Source: Bacteroidia bacterium (lineage in GTDB: Bacteria > Bacteroidota > Bacteroidia > Flavobacteriales > Flavobacteriaceae). Taken from it: a stretch of DNA of 64,000 nucleotides. A program made the translations under genes and the position numbers. Within the stretch, counting starts at the first letter, position 1, and every line of letters begins with the position of its first letter. The stretch is from positions 120,661-184,660 of the forward strand of contig JAUIKY010000003.1 in assembly GCA_030430535.1 (NCBI GenBank), written 5' to 3'. The notes beneath the pieces are model-generated. The model was not told the DNA's origin and made no database searches. It was given only the letters and a program-made list of their open reading frames with translations. This document shows positions 33,598 through 42,524 of the stretch, piece after piece.

Positions 33598-33933
33598 TTA
33601 TAGAAAATCTTCGCGAATGGGGTTGAAGCTGTCAATTAACCGTACGTTTTCCGTTAAGGTTTGTACCGAATGGTTTAGGTTCGATTCAATTTTAAACATA
33701 TCGCCTTCGTTTAAAAGGTATTCGCGGTCTTCCACAAAGAGTTTTAACGAACCACTGGCCACATAAGTAATCTGCTCGTGTGGGTGGTTATGCGGTGGGT
33801 CGGGTTGCGCCATGGGCCCGTTGGTAAAATCGATTACCGTTACCATTAAATCATTTAAGTGAACCACCTTGCGGTTTAAATTGGGGTTTAAGGCTTCAAA
33901 ACCTTCGTTGCTTTTTACTACTTCTTTAGACAT
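33598..33933 (-). CDS. Cupin domain protein
   Basis: The 111-residue single-domain cupin shows both conserved motifs. The first is PPHNHPHEQITYVASGSLKL (about residues 44-63), with metal-ligand His and Glu/Gln, and the second is GDMFKIESNLNHSVQTL (about 77-93), with the last His. Small cupins of this type may bind a metal and act as isomerases, dioxygenases or sensors; nothing specific can be said. It is co-directional with the suf operon and about 80 bases behind the DUF59 gene, separated from it by a short repeat core. Confidence 0.85.
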   Translation of the reverse strand: MSKEVVKSNEGFEALNPNLNRKVVHLNDLMVTVIDFTNGPMAQPDPPHNHPHEQITYVASGSLKLFVEDREYLLNEGDMFKIESNLNHSVQTLTENVRLIDSFNPIREDFL

Positions 33934-33965
33934 ATTTGTTGTTTAGTTGTTTTTGAATTTGAATG

Positions 33966-33990
33966 GTCACTTCGACTCCGCTCAGTGACT
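33966..33990. repeat. Short repeat core copy between cupin and DUF59 genes
   Basis: TCACTTCGACTCCGCTCAGTGA is nearly the same as the core at 24979 (CACTTCGACTGCGCTCAGTG) and is self-complementary at its ends. Confidence 0.6.
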
Positions 33991-34016
33991 GTGCTTAAAT
34001 GATGAATTCTTTTTCA

Positions 34017-34343
34017 TTAAAGCATGCCTAATTCCAGTTTGGCTTCTTCGCTCATCAATTCCTGTGTCCATGGCGGATCGAAAGTAATCTCTACCTCGGC
34101 ACTGTTTACGGCGTCGAGTGATTTTACTTTTTCCTCTACTTCCAAAGGCAATGTTTCGGCCACGGGACAGTTAGGCGTGGTCAGGGTCATTAAGATTTTT
34201 ACATCGTAATCTTCGTTAACAAATACGTCGTAAATCAATCCGAGTTCGTAAATGTCAACAGGAATTTCGGGATCGTAAATGGTTTTTAATACGTTTACGA
34301 TTTTTTCTCCCAATTCGGCTGTGTCTATGGTTGTTTCGCTCAT
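34017..34343 (-). CDS. sufT: SUF-associated DUF59/MIP18-family Fe-S assembly protein
   Basis: The 108-residue MIP18-like protein helps iron-sulfur cluster maturation. Motifs: 'KTIYDPEIPVDIYELGLIYDV' (about residues 20-40), the Cys-containing 'MTLTTPNCPVAETLP' and 'VEITFDPPWTQELMSEEAKLELG' at the C-terminus, all standard for this family. It lies 18 bases after sufE in the suf operon, which confirms the role. The symbol sufT is used for this class of suf-linked DUF59 proteins; single-domain versions are often left unnamed. Confidence 0.9.
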   Translation of the reverse strand: MSETTIDTAELGEKIVNVLKTIYDPEIPVDIYELGLIYDVFVNEDYDVKILMTLTTPNCPVAETLPLEVEEKVKSLDAVNSAEVEITFDPPWTQELMSEEAKLELGML

Positions 34344-34361
34344 AATTATATTTTTATAAAG

Positions 34362-34784
34362 CTATTTCAATTGTGTTTGGTATGCAATGGCATACATTTT
34401 TAGTTGCTTCACCATACTTACCAATCCGTTGGCGCGCGTTGGTGATAAATGTTCCTTTAGTCCAATTTTATCGATAAAATCGGTATCGGCATCAATAATA
34501 TCTTTTGGGCGCTGATTTGAAAACACACGGATTAAAATAGCAATAATACCTTTCGTGATGATGGCATCACTATCGGCGGTAAATTCTACTTTATCGTCCT
34601 TCATTTCGGCGTGTACCCAAACTTTACTTTGGCAGCCTTTAATAATATTATTGTCGGTTTTATATTGGTCGTCGATAAGGGGTAATTCTTTCCCTAAATC
34701 GATCATATATTGGTAACGCTCTTCCCAGTCTTCAAACATGGAAAATTCGTCTATTATTTCATTTTGGATTTCTTCAATACTCAC
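34362..34784 (-). CDS. sufE: SufE family cysteine-desulfurase activator
   Basis: The 140-residue protein accepts sulfur from SufS through its active-site Cys in KGCQSKVW (about residue 51) and passes it to SufBCD. Typical segments are FEDWEERYQYMIDLGKELP and the C-terminal 'SPTRANGLVSMVKQLK'. The start codon at 34784 is GTG, which gives the usual SufE N-terminus (MSIEEIQ). It follows sufS after a 171-base gap containing a dispersed repeat, so the repeat entered within the operon. Confidence 0.92.
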   Translation of the reverse strand: MSIEEIQNEIIDEFSMFEDWEERYQYMIDLGKELPLIDDQYKTDNNIIKGCQSKVWVHAEMKDDKVEFTADSDAIITKGIIAILIRVFSNQRPKDIIDADTDFIDKIGLKEHLSPTRANGLVSMVKQLKMYAIAYQTQLK

Positions 34785-34875
34785 AATCAGTAAATTTTAT
34801 GCTAAAATACAACAACAAAAGTTGCTATTCAATGTTTTTGCAAATTGATAACATTTCTAGTTTTTTTAAGAAGCA

Positions 34876-34931
34876 GAGCTTGAGCATTATGGGATTTCTC
34901 GTCGCTCATTCTTCGCTCTGTCGAAATGACA
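34876..34931. repeat. Dispersed repeat between sufS and sufE
   Basis: Contains 'GGGATTTCTCGTCGCTCATTC' and ends GTCGAAATGACA, matching the right end of other copies. It sits inside the suf operon in the only large gap of its distal part. Confidence 0.55.
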
Positions 34932-34955
34932 CAGGAGTCTAGTCTTACTGCCGAG

Positions 34956-36170
34956 TTAAGACAGCATCATTTTTGCTTTCTTTACGCCCTCTACCAAAGC
35001 ATCAATTTCTTCTTTGGTGTTGTAAAAGGCAAACGAAGCGCGCACGGTACCTGGGATCTTATAAAAATCCATGATAGGTTGGGCGCAATGGTGTCCGGTA
35101 CGGACGGCAATGCCCATTTTATCTAGAATGGTGCCCACATCGTACGGATGGATGCCATCCAAATTAAATGAAATTACCGAGGTTTTGTGTTTTGATGTCC
35201 CGTAAATTTTTAAGCCTTCAATTTCCAAAAGCTTTTTAGTAGCGTATTGCAGGAGTTCGTTTTCGTAATTGGCAATGGCATCGAAACCAATTTGGTTCAT
35301 ATAATCGATGGCCGTTCCAAAAACAATGCCTCCGCAAATATTGGGCGTTCCAGCTTCGAATTTATGTGGTAAATCGGCATAAGTGGTTTTTTCGAAAGTC
35401 ACTTCAGCAATCATTTCTCCGCCCCCTTGGTAGGGTGGTAGTTTTTTAAGCCATTCCTCTTTGCCGTAAAGCATTCCTACTCCGGTTGGGCCACACATTT
35501 TATGGGCAGACGCCACATAAAAATCAACATCAAGTTTTTGTACGTCGGGTTTGATATGCGGACACGATTGTGCACCATCAATTAGAACGGCTGCGCCAAC
35601 AGCGTGTGCTTTTTCAATGATGTATTCAATGGGGTTGATTGTTCCCAAGGCGTTGGAAATGTGGTTAACGAAAACAAGTTTTGTGTTTTCGGAAAGCAGT
35701 TTGTCGAATTCATCCATCAACAATTCGCCTTCCTCGTTCATGGGGATGACTTTCAAAATAGCACCCGTGCAATCGCAAAGCATTTGCCATGGTACGATAT
35801 TACTGTGATGCTCTAAGGCCGAAACGATAATCTCGTCGTCCTTTTTTAGCAAAGCAGAAAACCCGTTAGCGACTAAATTAATGCCATGGGTAGTGCCCGA
35901 GGTGAAAATAATTTCGTGTGTAAACTGGGCATTGAAATGGGCTCTTATTTTTTCGCGAGATTGTTCGTAAAGGTCGGTGGCCTCTTGGCTCAATGTATGC
36001 ACGCCACGGTGAATGTTAGCGTTGTAGTTTGAGTAATAATCTGCAATGGCATCGATAACCTGCTTTGGGGTTTGCGATGTGGCAGCATTATCAAAATAAA
36101 CCAAAGGCTTCCCGTTTACTTTGCGTGAAAGTATGGGGAAGTCTTTTCGGATGTCTTGTACGTTGAACAT
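34956..36170 (-). CDS. sufS: Cysteine desulfurase SufS
   Basis: This pyridoxal-phosphate enzyme removes sulfur from cysteine for Fe-S cluster assembly. The start is ATG 36170 (404 residues), which begins MFNVQDIRKDFPIL as other SufS proteins do; a GTG at 36215 would add 15 residues without homology. It has YFDNAATSQTP, the PLP Lys in ASAHKMCGPTGVG, the persulfide Cys in TGHHCAQPIM and the RASFAFYNT motif near the C-terminus, all characteristic of class II SufS. It is preceded by sufD (93-base gap) and followed by sufE. Confidence 0.96.
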   Translation of the reverse strand: MFNVQDIRKDFPILSRKVNGKPLVYFDNAATSQTPKQVIDAIADYYSNYNANIHRGVHTLSQEATDLYEQSREKIRAHFNAQFTHEIIFTSGTTHGINLVANGFSALLKKDDEIIVSALEHHSNIVPWQMLCDCTGAILKVIPMNEEGELLMDEFDKLLSENTKLVFVNHISNALGTINPIEYIIEKAHAVGAAVLIDGAQSCPHIKPDVQKLDVDFYVASAHKMCGPTGVGMLYGKEEWLKKLPPYQGGGEMIAEVTFEKTTYADLPHKFEAGTPNICGGIVFGTAIDYMNQIGFDAIANYENELLQYATKKLLEIEGLKIYGTSKHKTSVISFNLDGIHPYDVGTILDKMGIAVRTGHHCAQPIMDFYKIPGTVRASFAFYNTKEEIDALVEGVKKAKMMLS

Positions 36171-36262
36171 GGCTGATGGGTTAGCCCCGATAGTAGCGGC
36201 ATCCTTTTTTGCCACTAAAGCAAAAAAGATATAGCGGATAGCGGGATTAGCTTCAAAAAATT

Positions 36263-37576
36263 TTAAAGATCGAAACCAATATTTACGCCCAATTTGTTGG
36301 CGATAATTTTGGTGATGCGTTGCTTGATTTCAGGAATTTTAACCGAGCTTAATACATCGTTGCTGAAAGCGAACATTAAAAGACCCTTGGCTTCTTTTTC
36401 TGGAATACCGCGCGAACGCATGTAAAAGAGTGCGCTTTCGTCTAACTGACCGATGGTACAACCGTGCGAACATTTTACGTCGTCGGCAAAAATTTCCAAT
36501 TGTGGTTTGGTGTTAATGGTTGCTTTGTCGCTGATTAATATATTGTTATTGGCCTGGAACGCATTGGTTTTTTGGGCCTCTTTTTCAACAATCACTTTGC
36601 CGTTGAATACGCCAGTAGCATTTTCATCAAAAATACCTTTGTAATCTTGGTGGCTTTCGCAGTTAGGCTCGATATGGTGCACCAAAGTGTTGTGATCCAC
36701 ATGCTGTTTGTTGCCAATAATGGTCACACCTTTTAGGGTAGAGTCGATGTGTTCACCGTTTTGGAAAAAATTAAGGTTGTTGCGCGTTAATTTTCCACCG
36801 AAACTGAAGGTGTGCACCGAAACGTGACTTTGTAGTTTTTGGTTGATATAAGTATTGTCTATCAACGAAGCATTGTCGTTATCGTTTTGGATTTTATAGT
36901 AATCGACAATGGCGCGTTTGTTAGCGAATATTTCGGTAACGCTATTGGTTAATACAGAATTGTCGGTTAAACTTTGGTGACGCTCAATAATTTGAACATG
37001 TGAATTCTCATCCACAACAATCAGGTTGCGAGGTTGCAGCATGGTAGCCGCTTCATTTCCAGTTGAAAAATGGATGATTTGAATGGGTTTTTCAACCAGT
37101 TTGTTCTTCGGAATATGAATATAGGCTCCTTCTTGTGAGAAGGCTGTATTCAATGAAGTTAAGCTGTCTTTTGTGGCGGCTTTATTGAAATAGTTTTCAA
37201 TCACCAATCGGTATTTTGGTTTTGAAAGCGCCGAAGACATCAAACAAACATCGATTCCTTCGTGTGTGGTTTGCGACAGGTGCGACGAATATTTACCATC
37301 AATAAAAACGATTTTATAACTGTCGATATCGTGGATAAAATACTTTCTAACCTCACTGTATTCCAAAGCTTTTTCCCGTTTTGGGAACACACTGTAATCT
37401 TCCTTTAATATTTTATTTAAAGACGTGTATTTCCAAGCTTCTTCCTTTTTTGTGGGGAAGCCTTTTTCTTCAAATATTTTTATGGCATCGCTTCTAAGGC
37501 CATGAACATAGGCGTCTACATCCACCTCGTTTTCAAAGGCCATAAATGATGATACTAATTTGTCTTTTAATTCCAT
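36263..37576 (-). CDS. sufD: SufD, Fe-S cluster assembly scaffold subunit
   Basis: SufD pairs with SufB and the SufC ATPase in the cluster-building scaffold. The start is ATG 37576 (437 residues, MELKDKLVSSF). The alternative ATG at 37606 adds MKLETLNRRT, encoded by a GTTTCAAGTTTCA-type repeat bordering the inserted four-helix-bundle gene, so it is probably not original. The core shows EAWKYTSL near residues 47-54 and the C-terminal beta-helix with HVDHNTLVHH, KCSHGCTIGQLDESALFYMRSRG and 'EKEAKGLLMFAF', all normal. It is separated from sufC by the inserted gene. Confidence 0.94.
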   Translation of the reverse strand: MELKDKLVSSFMAFENEVDVDAYVHGLRSDAIKIFEEKGFPTKKEEAWKYTSLNKILKEDYSVFPKREKALEYSEVRKYFIHDIDSYKIVFIDGKYSSHLSQTTHEGIDVCLMSSALSKPKYRLVIENYFNKAATKDSLTSLNTAFSQEGAYIHIPKNKLVEKPIQIIHFSTGNEAATMLQPRNLIVVDENSHVQIIERHQSLTDNSVLTNSVTEIFANKRAIVDYYKIQNDNDNASLIDNTYINQKLQSHVSVHTFSFGGKLTRNNLNFFQNGEHIDSTLKGVTIIGNKQHVDHNTLVHHIEPNCESHQDYKGIFDENATGVFNGKVIVEKEAQKTNAFQANNNILISDKATINTKPQLEIFADDVKCSHGCTIGQLDESALFYMRSRGIPEKEAKGLLMFAFSNDVLSSVKIPEIKQRITKIIANKLGVNIGFDL

Positions 37577-37586
37577 TGTTCTTCTG

Positions 37587-37627
37587 TTTAAGGTTTCAAG
37601 TTTCATGTTTGGGGTTTCAGGTTTTCA
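37587..37627. repeat. Left flank repeat of the four-helix-bundle insertion
   Basis: The stretch AAGGTTTCAAGTTTCATG followed by TTTGGGGTTTCAGGTTTTC is made of short GTTTCA-like units. Its imperfect inverted counterpart lies at 38035-38061 on the far side of the four-helix-bundle gene. Confidence 0.55.
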
Positions 37628-37644
37628 GATACCACCGTTAGCTT

Positions 37645-38034
37645 TTATTTAAACTTGTTTCCTTTAAAATCTTTATTATTTAGGTATGAAATGAAAGCTG
37701 CAATTCTTTTGCTTAACTTTTCATACGCATCAACTAATATGTTTAACTTTTCTTCTGAAATATATTCAGAATCAAAAACTCTATATAATTGAGATCTGGC
37801 TTCTCCCGCAGAGCCTTTGGCAATCGACAAAAATTGCCTAAACTCTAAGTTTCCATCTCTTTCAAAACCTTCGGCAATATTGTCCATTACAGAACCGGCC
37901 GAAGCTTTTATTTGGTCTTTTAATCTAAAATCGGTTTTTAAGTCTGTTTCATTGGCAATAACTTTAATTTGATTGAATAGCCTTCTGGCTTCTTGCCAAA
38001 TTTCTAAATCTTCAAACCGTGTTATGGTTGCCAT
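37645..38034 (-). CDS. Four-helix-bundle (23S rRNA intervening-sequence type) protein inserted in the suf operon
   Basis: The 129-residue all-helical protein has the TIGR02436 signature: [13 protein letters not shown] (residues 6-18), '[24 protein letters not shown]' in two parts and '[19 protein letters not shown]'. Such proteins were first found in 23S rRNA intervening sequences and occur widely in Bacteroidota at unrelated sites; their role is unknown. The gene interrupts sufC and sufD in the same direction and is flanked by imperfect inverted GTTT-rich repeats. It has no evident part in Fe-S assembly. Confidence 0.9.
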   Translation of the reverse strand: MATITRFEDLEIWQEARRLFNQIKVIANETDLKTDFRLKDQIKASAGSVMDNIAEGFERDGNLEFRQFLSIAKGSAGEARSQLYRVFDSEYISEEKLNILVDAYEKLSKRIAAFISYLNNKDFKGNKFK

Positions 38035-38061
38035 AAACTTGAAACAAAAAACTTTAAACCC
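38035..38061. repeat. Right flank repeat of the four-helix-bundle insertion
   Basis: AAACTTGAAACAAAAAACTT with TAAACCC; its reverse complement (GGGTTTAAAG...GTTTCAAGTTT) resembles the left flank at 37587-37627. It directly precedes the four-helix-bundle start codon on the minus strand. Confidence 0.55.
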
Positions 38062-38070
38062 AAGAATTGG

Positions 38071-38820
38071 CTAAACCAATTCTTGCTTTATCCAATCGTA
38101 ACCTTTTTCCTCTAGCTCATGGGCCAGTTCTTTAGGTCCAGATTTTACGATTTTTCCGTTGTGCAATACATGTACAAAATCGGGTACGATATAATCTAAT
38201 AAACGTTGGTAGTGCGTAATCACTACTACGGCGTTGTCTTTGCTTTTTAGTTTGTTAACACCATTGGCTACAATACGAAGGGCATCGATATCCAAACCAG
38301 AATCGGTTTCGTCAAGAATAGCCAATTTAGGCTCTAACATAGCCATTTGGAAAATTTCATTACGTTTTTTCTCTCCTCCCGAAAAGCCTTCGTTTAATGA
38401 ACGTGATAAGAACTTGCGGTCTATTTCCAGAAGTTCTGATTTTTCACGGATGAGTTTAAGCATGTCCTTAGCGGGCATTTCTTCCAAACCTTTGGCCTTA
38501 CGGGTTTCGTTAATGGCCGTTTTCATGAAGTTGGTTACCGATACGCCCGGGATTTCAACAGGATACTGAAATGATAAAAATATACCTTTATGTGCACGTT
38601 CTTCGGCAGCGAGCTCATCAATTTCTTCACCTAAAAACTCGATACTGCCTTCTGATACTTCATACTCTTCCTTTCCGGCAATTACCGAAGCCAAAGTACT
38701 TTTTCCGGATCCGTTAGGGCCCATTATGGCGTGTACTTCTCCTGCTTTAACTTCTAGGTTTATACCTTTAAGAATGCTCTTGTCCTCAACACTTGCGTGT
38801 AAATTATTAATTTTTAACAT
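38071..38820 (-). CDS. sufC: SufC, ATPase of the Fe-S assembly scaffold
   Basis: The 249-residue ABC-type ATPase energises SufBCD. Walker A is GPNGSGKST (about residues 35-43). The signature is [10 protein letters not shown], with the SufC-specific KKR variant. Walker B is [16 protein letters not shown], and the switch His is in [10 protein letters not shown]. It begins 2 bases after the preceding lipoprotein gene, so those two are tightly coupled. Downstream the operon is interrupted by the inserted four-helix-bundle gene. Confidence 0.96.
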   Translation of the reverse strand: MLKINNLHASVEDKSILKGINLEVKAGEVHAIMGPNGSGKSTLASVIAGKEEYEVSEGSIEFLGEEIDELAAEERAHKGIFLSFQYPVEIPGVSVTNFMKTAINETRKAKGLEEMPAKDMLKLIREKSELLEIDRKFLSRSLNEGFSGGEKKRNEIFQMAMLEPKLAILDETDSGLDIDALRIVANGVNKLKSKDNAVVVITHYQRLLDYIVPDFVHVLHNGKIVKSGPKELAHELEEKGYDWIKQELV

Positions 38821-38822
38821 AA

Positions 38823-39245
38823 CTACTCTTGTCCTAGTTTTATAACGTTACTATCTTTTGCTTCGGGTTTGTAAACATTTAAAATTTCTTTTACTTCCAC
38901 TCTAAATGGCCACCCTTCTTCGTTTTCTGGTTTTGCCGAAATTTTACCCCTAATCTCAACAGGAACCATATCTGTATCTTCAGATTTGTATGGTTTCACT
39001 TGCTTGTCGAGCTCGTGCATATTTTTGTCGATGACCACCCCGTAAATTTCTGCATGGGTTTGCAAAACGGCGGCATCGGCATAATAAATAAAATCGCCTT
39101 TTAATAAAGTAAGGCCGTCACTTTGTTTGGCAGTTCTTTCTGAATTTTCTAAGGAAATTGATTCTTCGGTAGTCTCAGCTTTTTTTTCGTTTTTGCAGCT
39201 TAAAAAAACGGTTAGAATCAATACGATTGAAAATATGTTTTTCAT
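38823..39245 (-). CDS. Lipoprotein with NlpE-like C-terminal domain, embedded in the suf operon
   Basis: The frame opens at 39305, but the ATG at 39245 gives a lipoprotein signal ([20 protein letters not shown], Cys about residue 17) and 140 residues. The region '[18 protein letters not shown]' through '[21 protein letters not shown]' and '[10 protein letters not shown]' resembles the OB-like C-terminal domain of NlpE-type lipoproteins; this is a fold-level guess. A periplasmic lipoprotein between sufB and sufC is unexpected, because Suf works in the cytoplasm. It is coupled to sufC by a 2-base gap and separated from sufB by 49 bases containing a hairpin. Confidence 0.65.
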   Translation of the reverse strand: MKNIFSIVLILTVFLSCKNEKKAETTEESISLENSERTAKQSDGLTLLKGDFIYYADAAVLQTHAEIYGVVIDKNMHELDKQVKPYKSEDTDMVPVEIRGKISAKPENEEGWPFRVEVKEILNVYKPEAKDSNVIKLGQE

Positions 39246-39269
39246 ATAAAGTTCAGTTTCAATTAAAAG

Positions 39270-39289
39270 ATTCCTGCTTTTGCAGGAAT
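39270..39289 (-). promoter_or_regulatory. Perfect hairpin between sufB and the lipoprotein gene
   Basis: ATTCCTGC-TTTT-GCAGGAAT on the + strand is a perfect 8-base-pair stem with a 4-base loop. On the minus strand it is followed by TCTTTTAATTG, a weak T-run. It may be a partial terminator or an RNA-processing site that lowers expression of downstream suf genes relative to sufAB. Confidence 0.5.
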
Positions 39290-39294
39290 TAGAA

Positions 39295-40743
39295 TTATCC
39301 AACACTGCCTTCTAAACTAATTTCCAATAATTTTTGTGCTTCTACGGCAAATTCCATAGGCAACTTGTTCAATACCTCTTTGCTAAAACCGTTTACAATC
39401 AAAGCGATGGCTTTTTCGGTGTCGATACCACGTTGGTTGCAGTAAAAAATTTGGTCTTCACCAATTTTACTGGTTGTGGCCTCGTGCTCGATTTTAGCAG
39501 ATTTATTTTTGGCTTCGATATATGGGAAGGTGTGTGCTCCACATTCATTACCCATCAATAAACTATCGCATTGCGAAAAGTTACGGGCGTTTTCGGCTCT
39601 GGGATTGATTTGAACCAGTCCGCGGTAACTGTTTTGCGATTTTCCGGCCGAAATACCTTTTGAAATAATGGTCGATTTAGTGTTTTTACCTAAATGAATC
39701 ATTTTGGTACCCGTATCGGCTTGTTGGTAATTGTTGGTCACGGCAATGGAATAAAACTCACCCACTGAGTTGTCTCCTTTCAATACGCAGCTTGGATATT
39801 TCCAAGTTACGGCAGAACCAGTTTCCACCTGCGTCCAAGAGATTTTTGAGTTTTTCTCGCACAATCCACGTTTGGTTACAAAGTTGAAAACACCACCTTT
39901 TCCTTCGGCATTTCCAGGGAACCAGTTTTGTACGGTACTGTATTTTATTTCGGCATCTTCTAAAGCGATAAGCTCAACCACAGCGGCGTGTAATTGGTTC
40001 TCGTCGCGGCTTGGTGCGGTACAGCCTTCCAAATAACTTACGTAACTGCCTTCGTCGGCAATCACGAGAGTACGCTCAAACTGACCGGTTCCGGCTTGGT
40101 TGATTCTGAAGTACGTTGATAGTTCCATCGGGCATTTTACACCTTTTGGAATGTAACAGAATGAACCGTCACTAAAAACGGCCGAGTTTAAAGCCGCATA
40201 AAAGTTGTCGGTTTTCGGTACTACCGTGCCAATATATTTTTTTACAAGCTCTGGGTGCTCTTGGATGGCCTCAGAAATACTCATAAAAATAATGCCTTGC
40301 TCGGCCAATGTCTTTTTGAAAGTCGTGGCTACCGAAACAGAATCCACTACTACGTCCATAGCCACGCCGGCTAATTTTTTCTGCTCGTCCAAAGAAATAC
40401 CCAGTTTGTTGAAGGTTTCCAAAAGTTCTGGATCTACCTCGTCAATACTGTTGTATTTTGGTTTTTTGTTAGGTGCAGAATAATACGAAATGGCCTGAAA
40501 ATCGGGTTTTTCGTATTTAACGTTCGCCCACTCGGGTTCTTCCATGCTTTGCCAAACACGAAAGGCCTCCAAGCGCCATTCGGTCATCCATTCGGGTTCT
40601 TCCTTTTTTTTGGAAATAGCCCGAACAATATCTTCATTTAAACCATTAGGAAAGGTATCCGACTCTATATCGGTGTAAAACCCATACTCGTATTCCTTGG
40701 TTTTTAATTCTTCTCTTAAATCGTCTTCAGTATATTTACTCAT
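39295..40743 (-). CDS. sufB: SufB, Fe-S cluster assembly scaffold subunit
   Basis: The start is ATG 40743 (482 residues, MSKYTEDDL). The frame upstream to 40821 reads through a short GGAAGG-type hairpin repeat and is unlikely to be translated. SufB features: 'FGLNEDIV'-like N-terminal region ([14 protein letters not shown]), [62 protein letters not shown] and the C-terminal [19 protein letters not shown]. It forms the SufBC2D scaffold on which [4Fe-4S] clusters are built. It is the second gene of the operon after sufA. Confidence 0.96.
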   Translation of the reverse strand: MSKYTEDDLREELKTKEYEYGFYTDIESDTFPNGLNEDIVRAISKKKEEPEWMTEWRLEAFRVWQSMEEPEWANVKYEKPDFQAISYYSAPNKKPKYNSIDEVDPELLETFNKLGISLDEQKKLAGVAMDVVVDSVSVATTFKKTLAEQGIIFMSISEAIQEHPELVKKYIGTVVPKTDNFYAALNSAVFSDGSFCYIPKGVKCPMELSTYFRINQAGTGQFERTLVIADEGSYVSYLEGCTAPSRDENQLHAAVVELIALEDAEIKYSTVQNWFPGNAEGKGGVFNFVTKRGLCEKNSKISWTQVETGSAVTWKYPSCVLKGDNSVGEFYSIAVTNNYQQADTGTKMIHLGKNTKSTIISKGISAGKSQNSYRGLVQINPRAENARNFSQCDSLLMGNECGAHTFPYIEAKNKSAKIEHEATTSKIGEDQIFYCNQRGIDTEKAIALIVNGFSKEVLNKLPMEFAVEAQKLLEISLEGSVG

Positions 40744-40790
40744 GTTTTTCTTTTTTTGAGCCTTCCCTTGGGGAAGGTTTGGATGGGCTT

Positions 40791-41120
40791 TTACAGCGAA
40801 AATGATTCGCCACAGCCACAAGTGCGGTTGGCATTGGGGTTGTTAAATACAAAACCTGTCCCGTTCAATCCGCCGGAATATTCTAAAGTAGTCCCAATGA
40901 GGTATAAAAAGCTTTTTTTATCAACAATAATTTTAACGCCGTTGTCTTCAAAAACTTTATCGCCTTCTTGTTGTTCTTTGTCAAATTTCAAATCGTATGA
41001 TAATCCAGAACAACCCCCACTTTTAACGCCCACGCGAATGTAATCGGTAGCAGCATTGTAGCCGTCGTCAGCCATTAGCTCAATCACTTTCTTTTTAGCT
41101 GTTTCAGAAACTTTTATCAT
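40791..41120 (-). CDS. sufA: HesB/IscA-type Fe-S carrier, first gene of the suf operon
   Basis: The 109-residue protein starts at ATG 41120 ([16 protein letters not shown]); the longer frame to 41192 crosses the promoter. It has the three conserved cysteines of A-type carriers: [11 protein letters not shown] near residue 36-46 and the C-terminal RTCGCGESF. It would accept clusters from SufBCD and pass them to apo-enzymes. It heads the order sufA-sufB-lipoprotein-sufC-(insert)-sufD-sufS-sufE-sufT. Confidence 0.94.
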   Translation of the reverse strand: MIKVSETAKKKVIELMADDGYNAATDYIRVGVKSGGCSGLSYDLKFDKEQQEGDKVFEDNGVKIIVDKKSFLYLIGTTLEYSGGLNGTGFVFNNPNANRTCGCGESFSL

Positions 41121-41149
41121 AATAAAATAGATTAGCTCTAAATAGAGTG

Positions 41150-41157
41150 CAAATATA
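41150..41157 (-). promoter_or_regulatory. -7 element of the suf operon promoter
   Basis: On the minus strand TATATTTG matches TAnnTTTG perfectly, with 29 bases to the sufA ATG. A convincing -33 TTG is not seen. No Rrf2/IscR-like regulator gene is in the window and I cannot recognise an operator. Confidence 0.55.
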
Positions 41158-41222
41158 CAATATAAGTCATGGATTACCATAGAACCTAACATTATATTAG
41201 TATATGCTTTTATAGTTTTTAG

Positions 41223-42290
41223 TTATTGATTGTTAAAGGCCGAATTGTTTATGAATTCGTGATCAGAAAGCGAAAGAAGAAAGGATTTTAAATCGGTCTT
41301 GTCTTTTTCCGATAGGCCTACACCGCCTTGGGCGACTTTTTTCATGAGCGGGTCGATGGTGGATGAGTTTTTTAAACCTTCAGAATAATGGTCGATAACT
41401 TCGTCAATCGTAGCAAAACGACCATCGTGCATGTAAGGGGCGGTAAACGCTAAATTTCGGAGCGAAGGGGTTTTGAATTTGCCGTTGTCGGCAGGGTCTC
41501 CGGTTACGGCACCTAAACCTAAGTCGGAAAAGTTTTCGTCGAGACCGTTGTTGTGGAAGATGTTATCCGTCCAAAGCGGATTTTTATCGCTGCCATGGCA
41601 ATGGAAACAATCGCCCCGGTTTTCATCCATAAACACATTGAAACCGTTAAGTTCTTCGGGAGTCAGTTCGGCTTCGCCCAAAAGGTGCCTGTCGAATTTA
41701 GAATTTGAAGAAATCAACGTGCGCTCAAATTGCGCAATGGCTTTGGCAACTAAATTAGAGTCGATGGTTGAAGTGCCAAAAGCTTTTTCGAACAAATCGG
41801 GATATTCTGGGTGTTGTTGTAATTCGGCTTCCAGTTGAGTCCAATTGCTGGCCATTTCGGTTGGGTCGCTAACGGGCTCGAAAACTTGGTGTTCCAAACT
41901 GAAAACGCTGCCGTCCCAAAAGAATTTTTCCTCGTAATTCCATGCTAGGTTGAAAAGCGGCATCGAATTTCTGTTGCCCAAAGAGCCATTGATGCCGTCG
42001 CTGAACCTTTTGGGGTCGGTAAAGGCATTTTTGGGGTTGTGGCAATTGGCACAAGCCTGAGAATTGTCGCCCGACAAAATAGGGTCGAAAAACAATTTTT
42101 TGCCAAGGGCAATGCCTTCTTCTGTTTGTGGGTTGTTTGTGGGGGTAATGGGGTTTAAAATATTGTTTTCGAATAAAGGTGGAATTTGCAGCGGACTAGG
42201 CGTGGGCACGTAGGTTTCTACATTTTCATTTGAGCAGGAATGGCAAATGAAAATAACCATTAATTTTATGAGAAGTGTCCTTGTTTTCAC
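41223..42290 (-). CDS. Di-heme cytochrome c peroxidase of the MauG/MbnH type, lipoprotein
   Basis: The 355-residue protein has two c-type heme motifs, CANCH (residues 80-84) and CFHCH (near 231-235). It also shows the family's LFFDPxLSGDNSQACANCH and 'TPSLRNLAFTAPYMHDGRF' signatures. A GTG start at 42290 gives a lipoprotein signal ending in CHSCS. Bacterial CCP/MauG proteins either reduce peroxide or oxidise a partner protein. The adjacent MbnP-like gene points to the MbnH type, which turns a Trp of MbnP into kynurenine so that it can bind copper. It is the last gene of a leftward cluster of four and is separated from MbnP by a repeat. Confidence 0.9.
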   Translation of the reverse strand: MKTRTLLIKLMVIFICHSCSNENVETYVPTPSPLQIPPLFENNILNPITPTNNPQTEEGIALGKKLFFDPILSGDNSQACANCHNPKNAFTDPKRFSDGINGSLGNRNSMPLFNLAWNYEEKFFWDGSVFSLEHQVFEPVSDPTEMASNWTQLEAELQQHPEYPDLFEKAFGTSTIDSNLVAKAIAQFERTLISSNSKFDRHLLGEAELTPEELNGFNVFMDENRGDCFHCHGSDKNPLWTDNIFHNNGLDENFSDLGLGAVTGDPADNGKFKTPSLRNLAFTAPYMHDGRFATIDEVIDHYSEGLKNSSTIDPLMKKVAQGGVGLSEKDKTDLKSFLLSLSDHEFINNSAFNNQ

Positions 42291-42295
42291 AGTTG

Positions 42296-42512
42296 AGTTT
42301 TGTGATGTGACCCCTGAAATACTGAAATAAATTCAGCATAGTCAAGTTTAGGGTGACATTGCTCGTTTTTATTTAGTTTTTTAGTATTGTCGTTATGCTG
42401 AACTTGTTTCAGTATCCCATATCACGGTTCATCTAAAATATTATAATTTGACTCTAAAATAGCATTTCGCTTCGACTTCGCTCAGCGATCACGACTGCGC
42501 TCTGAATGACAA
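42296..42512. repeat. Dispersed repeat block between the MbnP-like and peroxidase genes
   Basis: It contains 'GATGTGACCCCTGAAATACTG' type sequence, 'GTTATGCTGAACTTGTTTCAG', CGCTTCGACTTCGCTCAGCG (near 42470) and a final GAATGAC. At least two elements of the family are nested or adjacent here. It is non-coding. Confidence 0.6.
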
Positions 42513-42524
42513 AATAGGTCTGTA

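Noticed and set aside
40744..40821. Upstream extension of sufB
   Set aside because: The 26 extra codons cross a GGAAGG-type hairpin repeat and overlap the 3' end of suf[10 protein letters not shown] at 40743 matches SufB.
41121..41192. Longer start of sufA
   Set aside because: It crosses the TATATTTG promoter element; ATG 41120 matches the IscA family.
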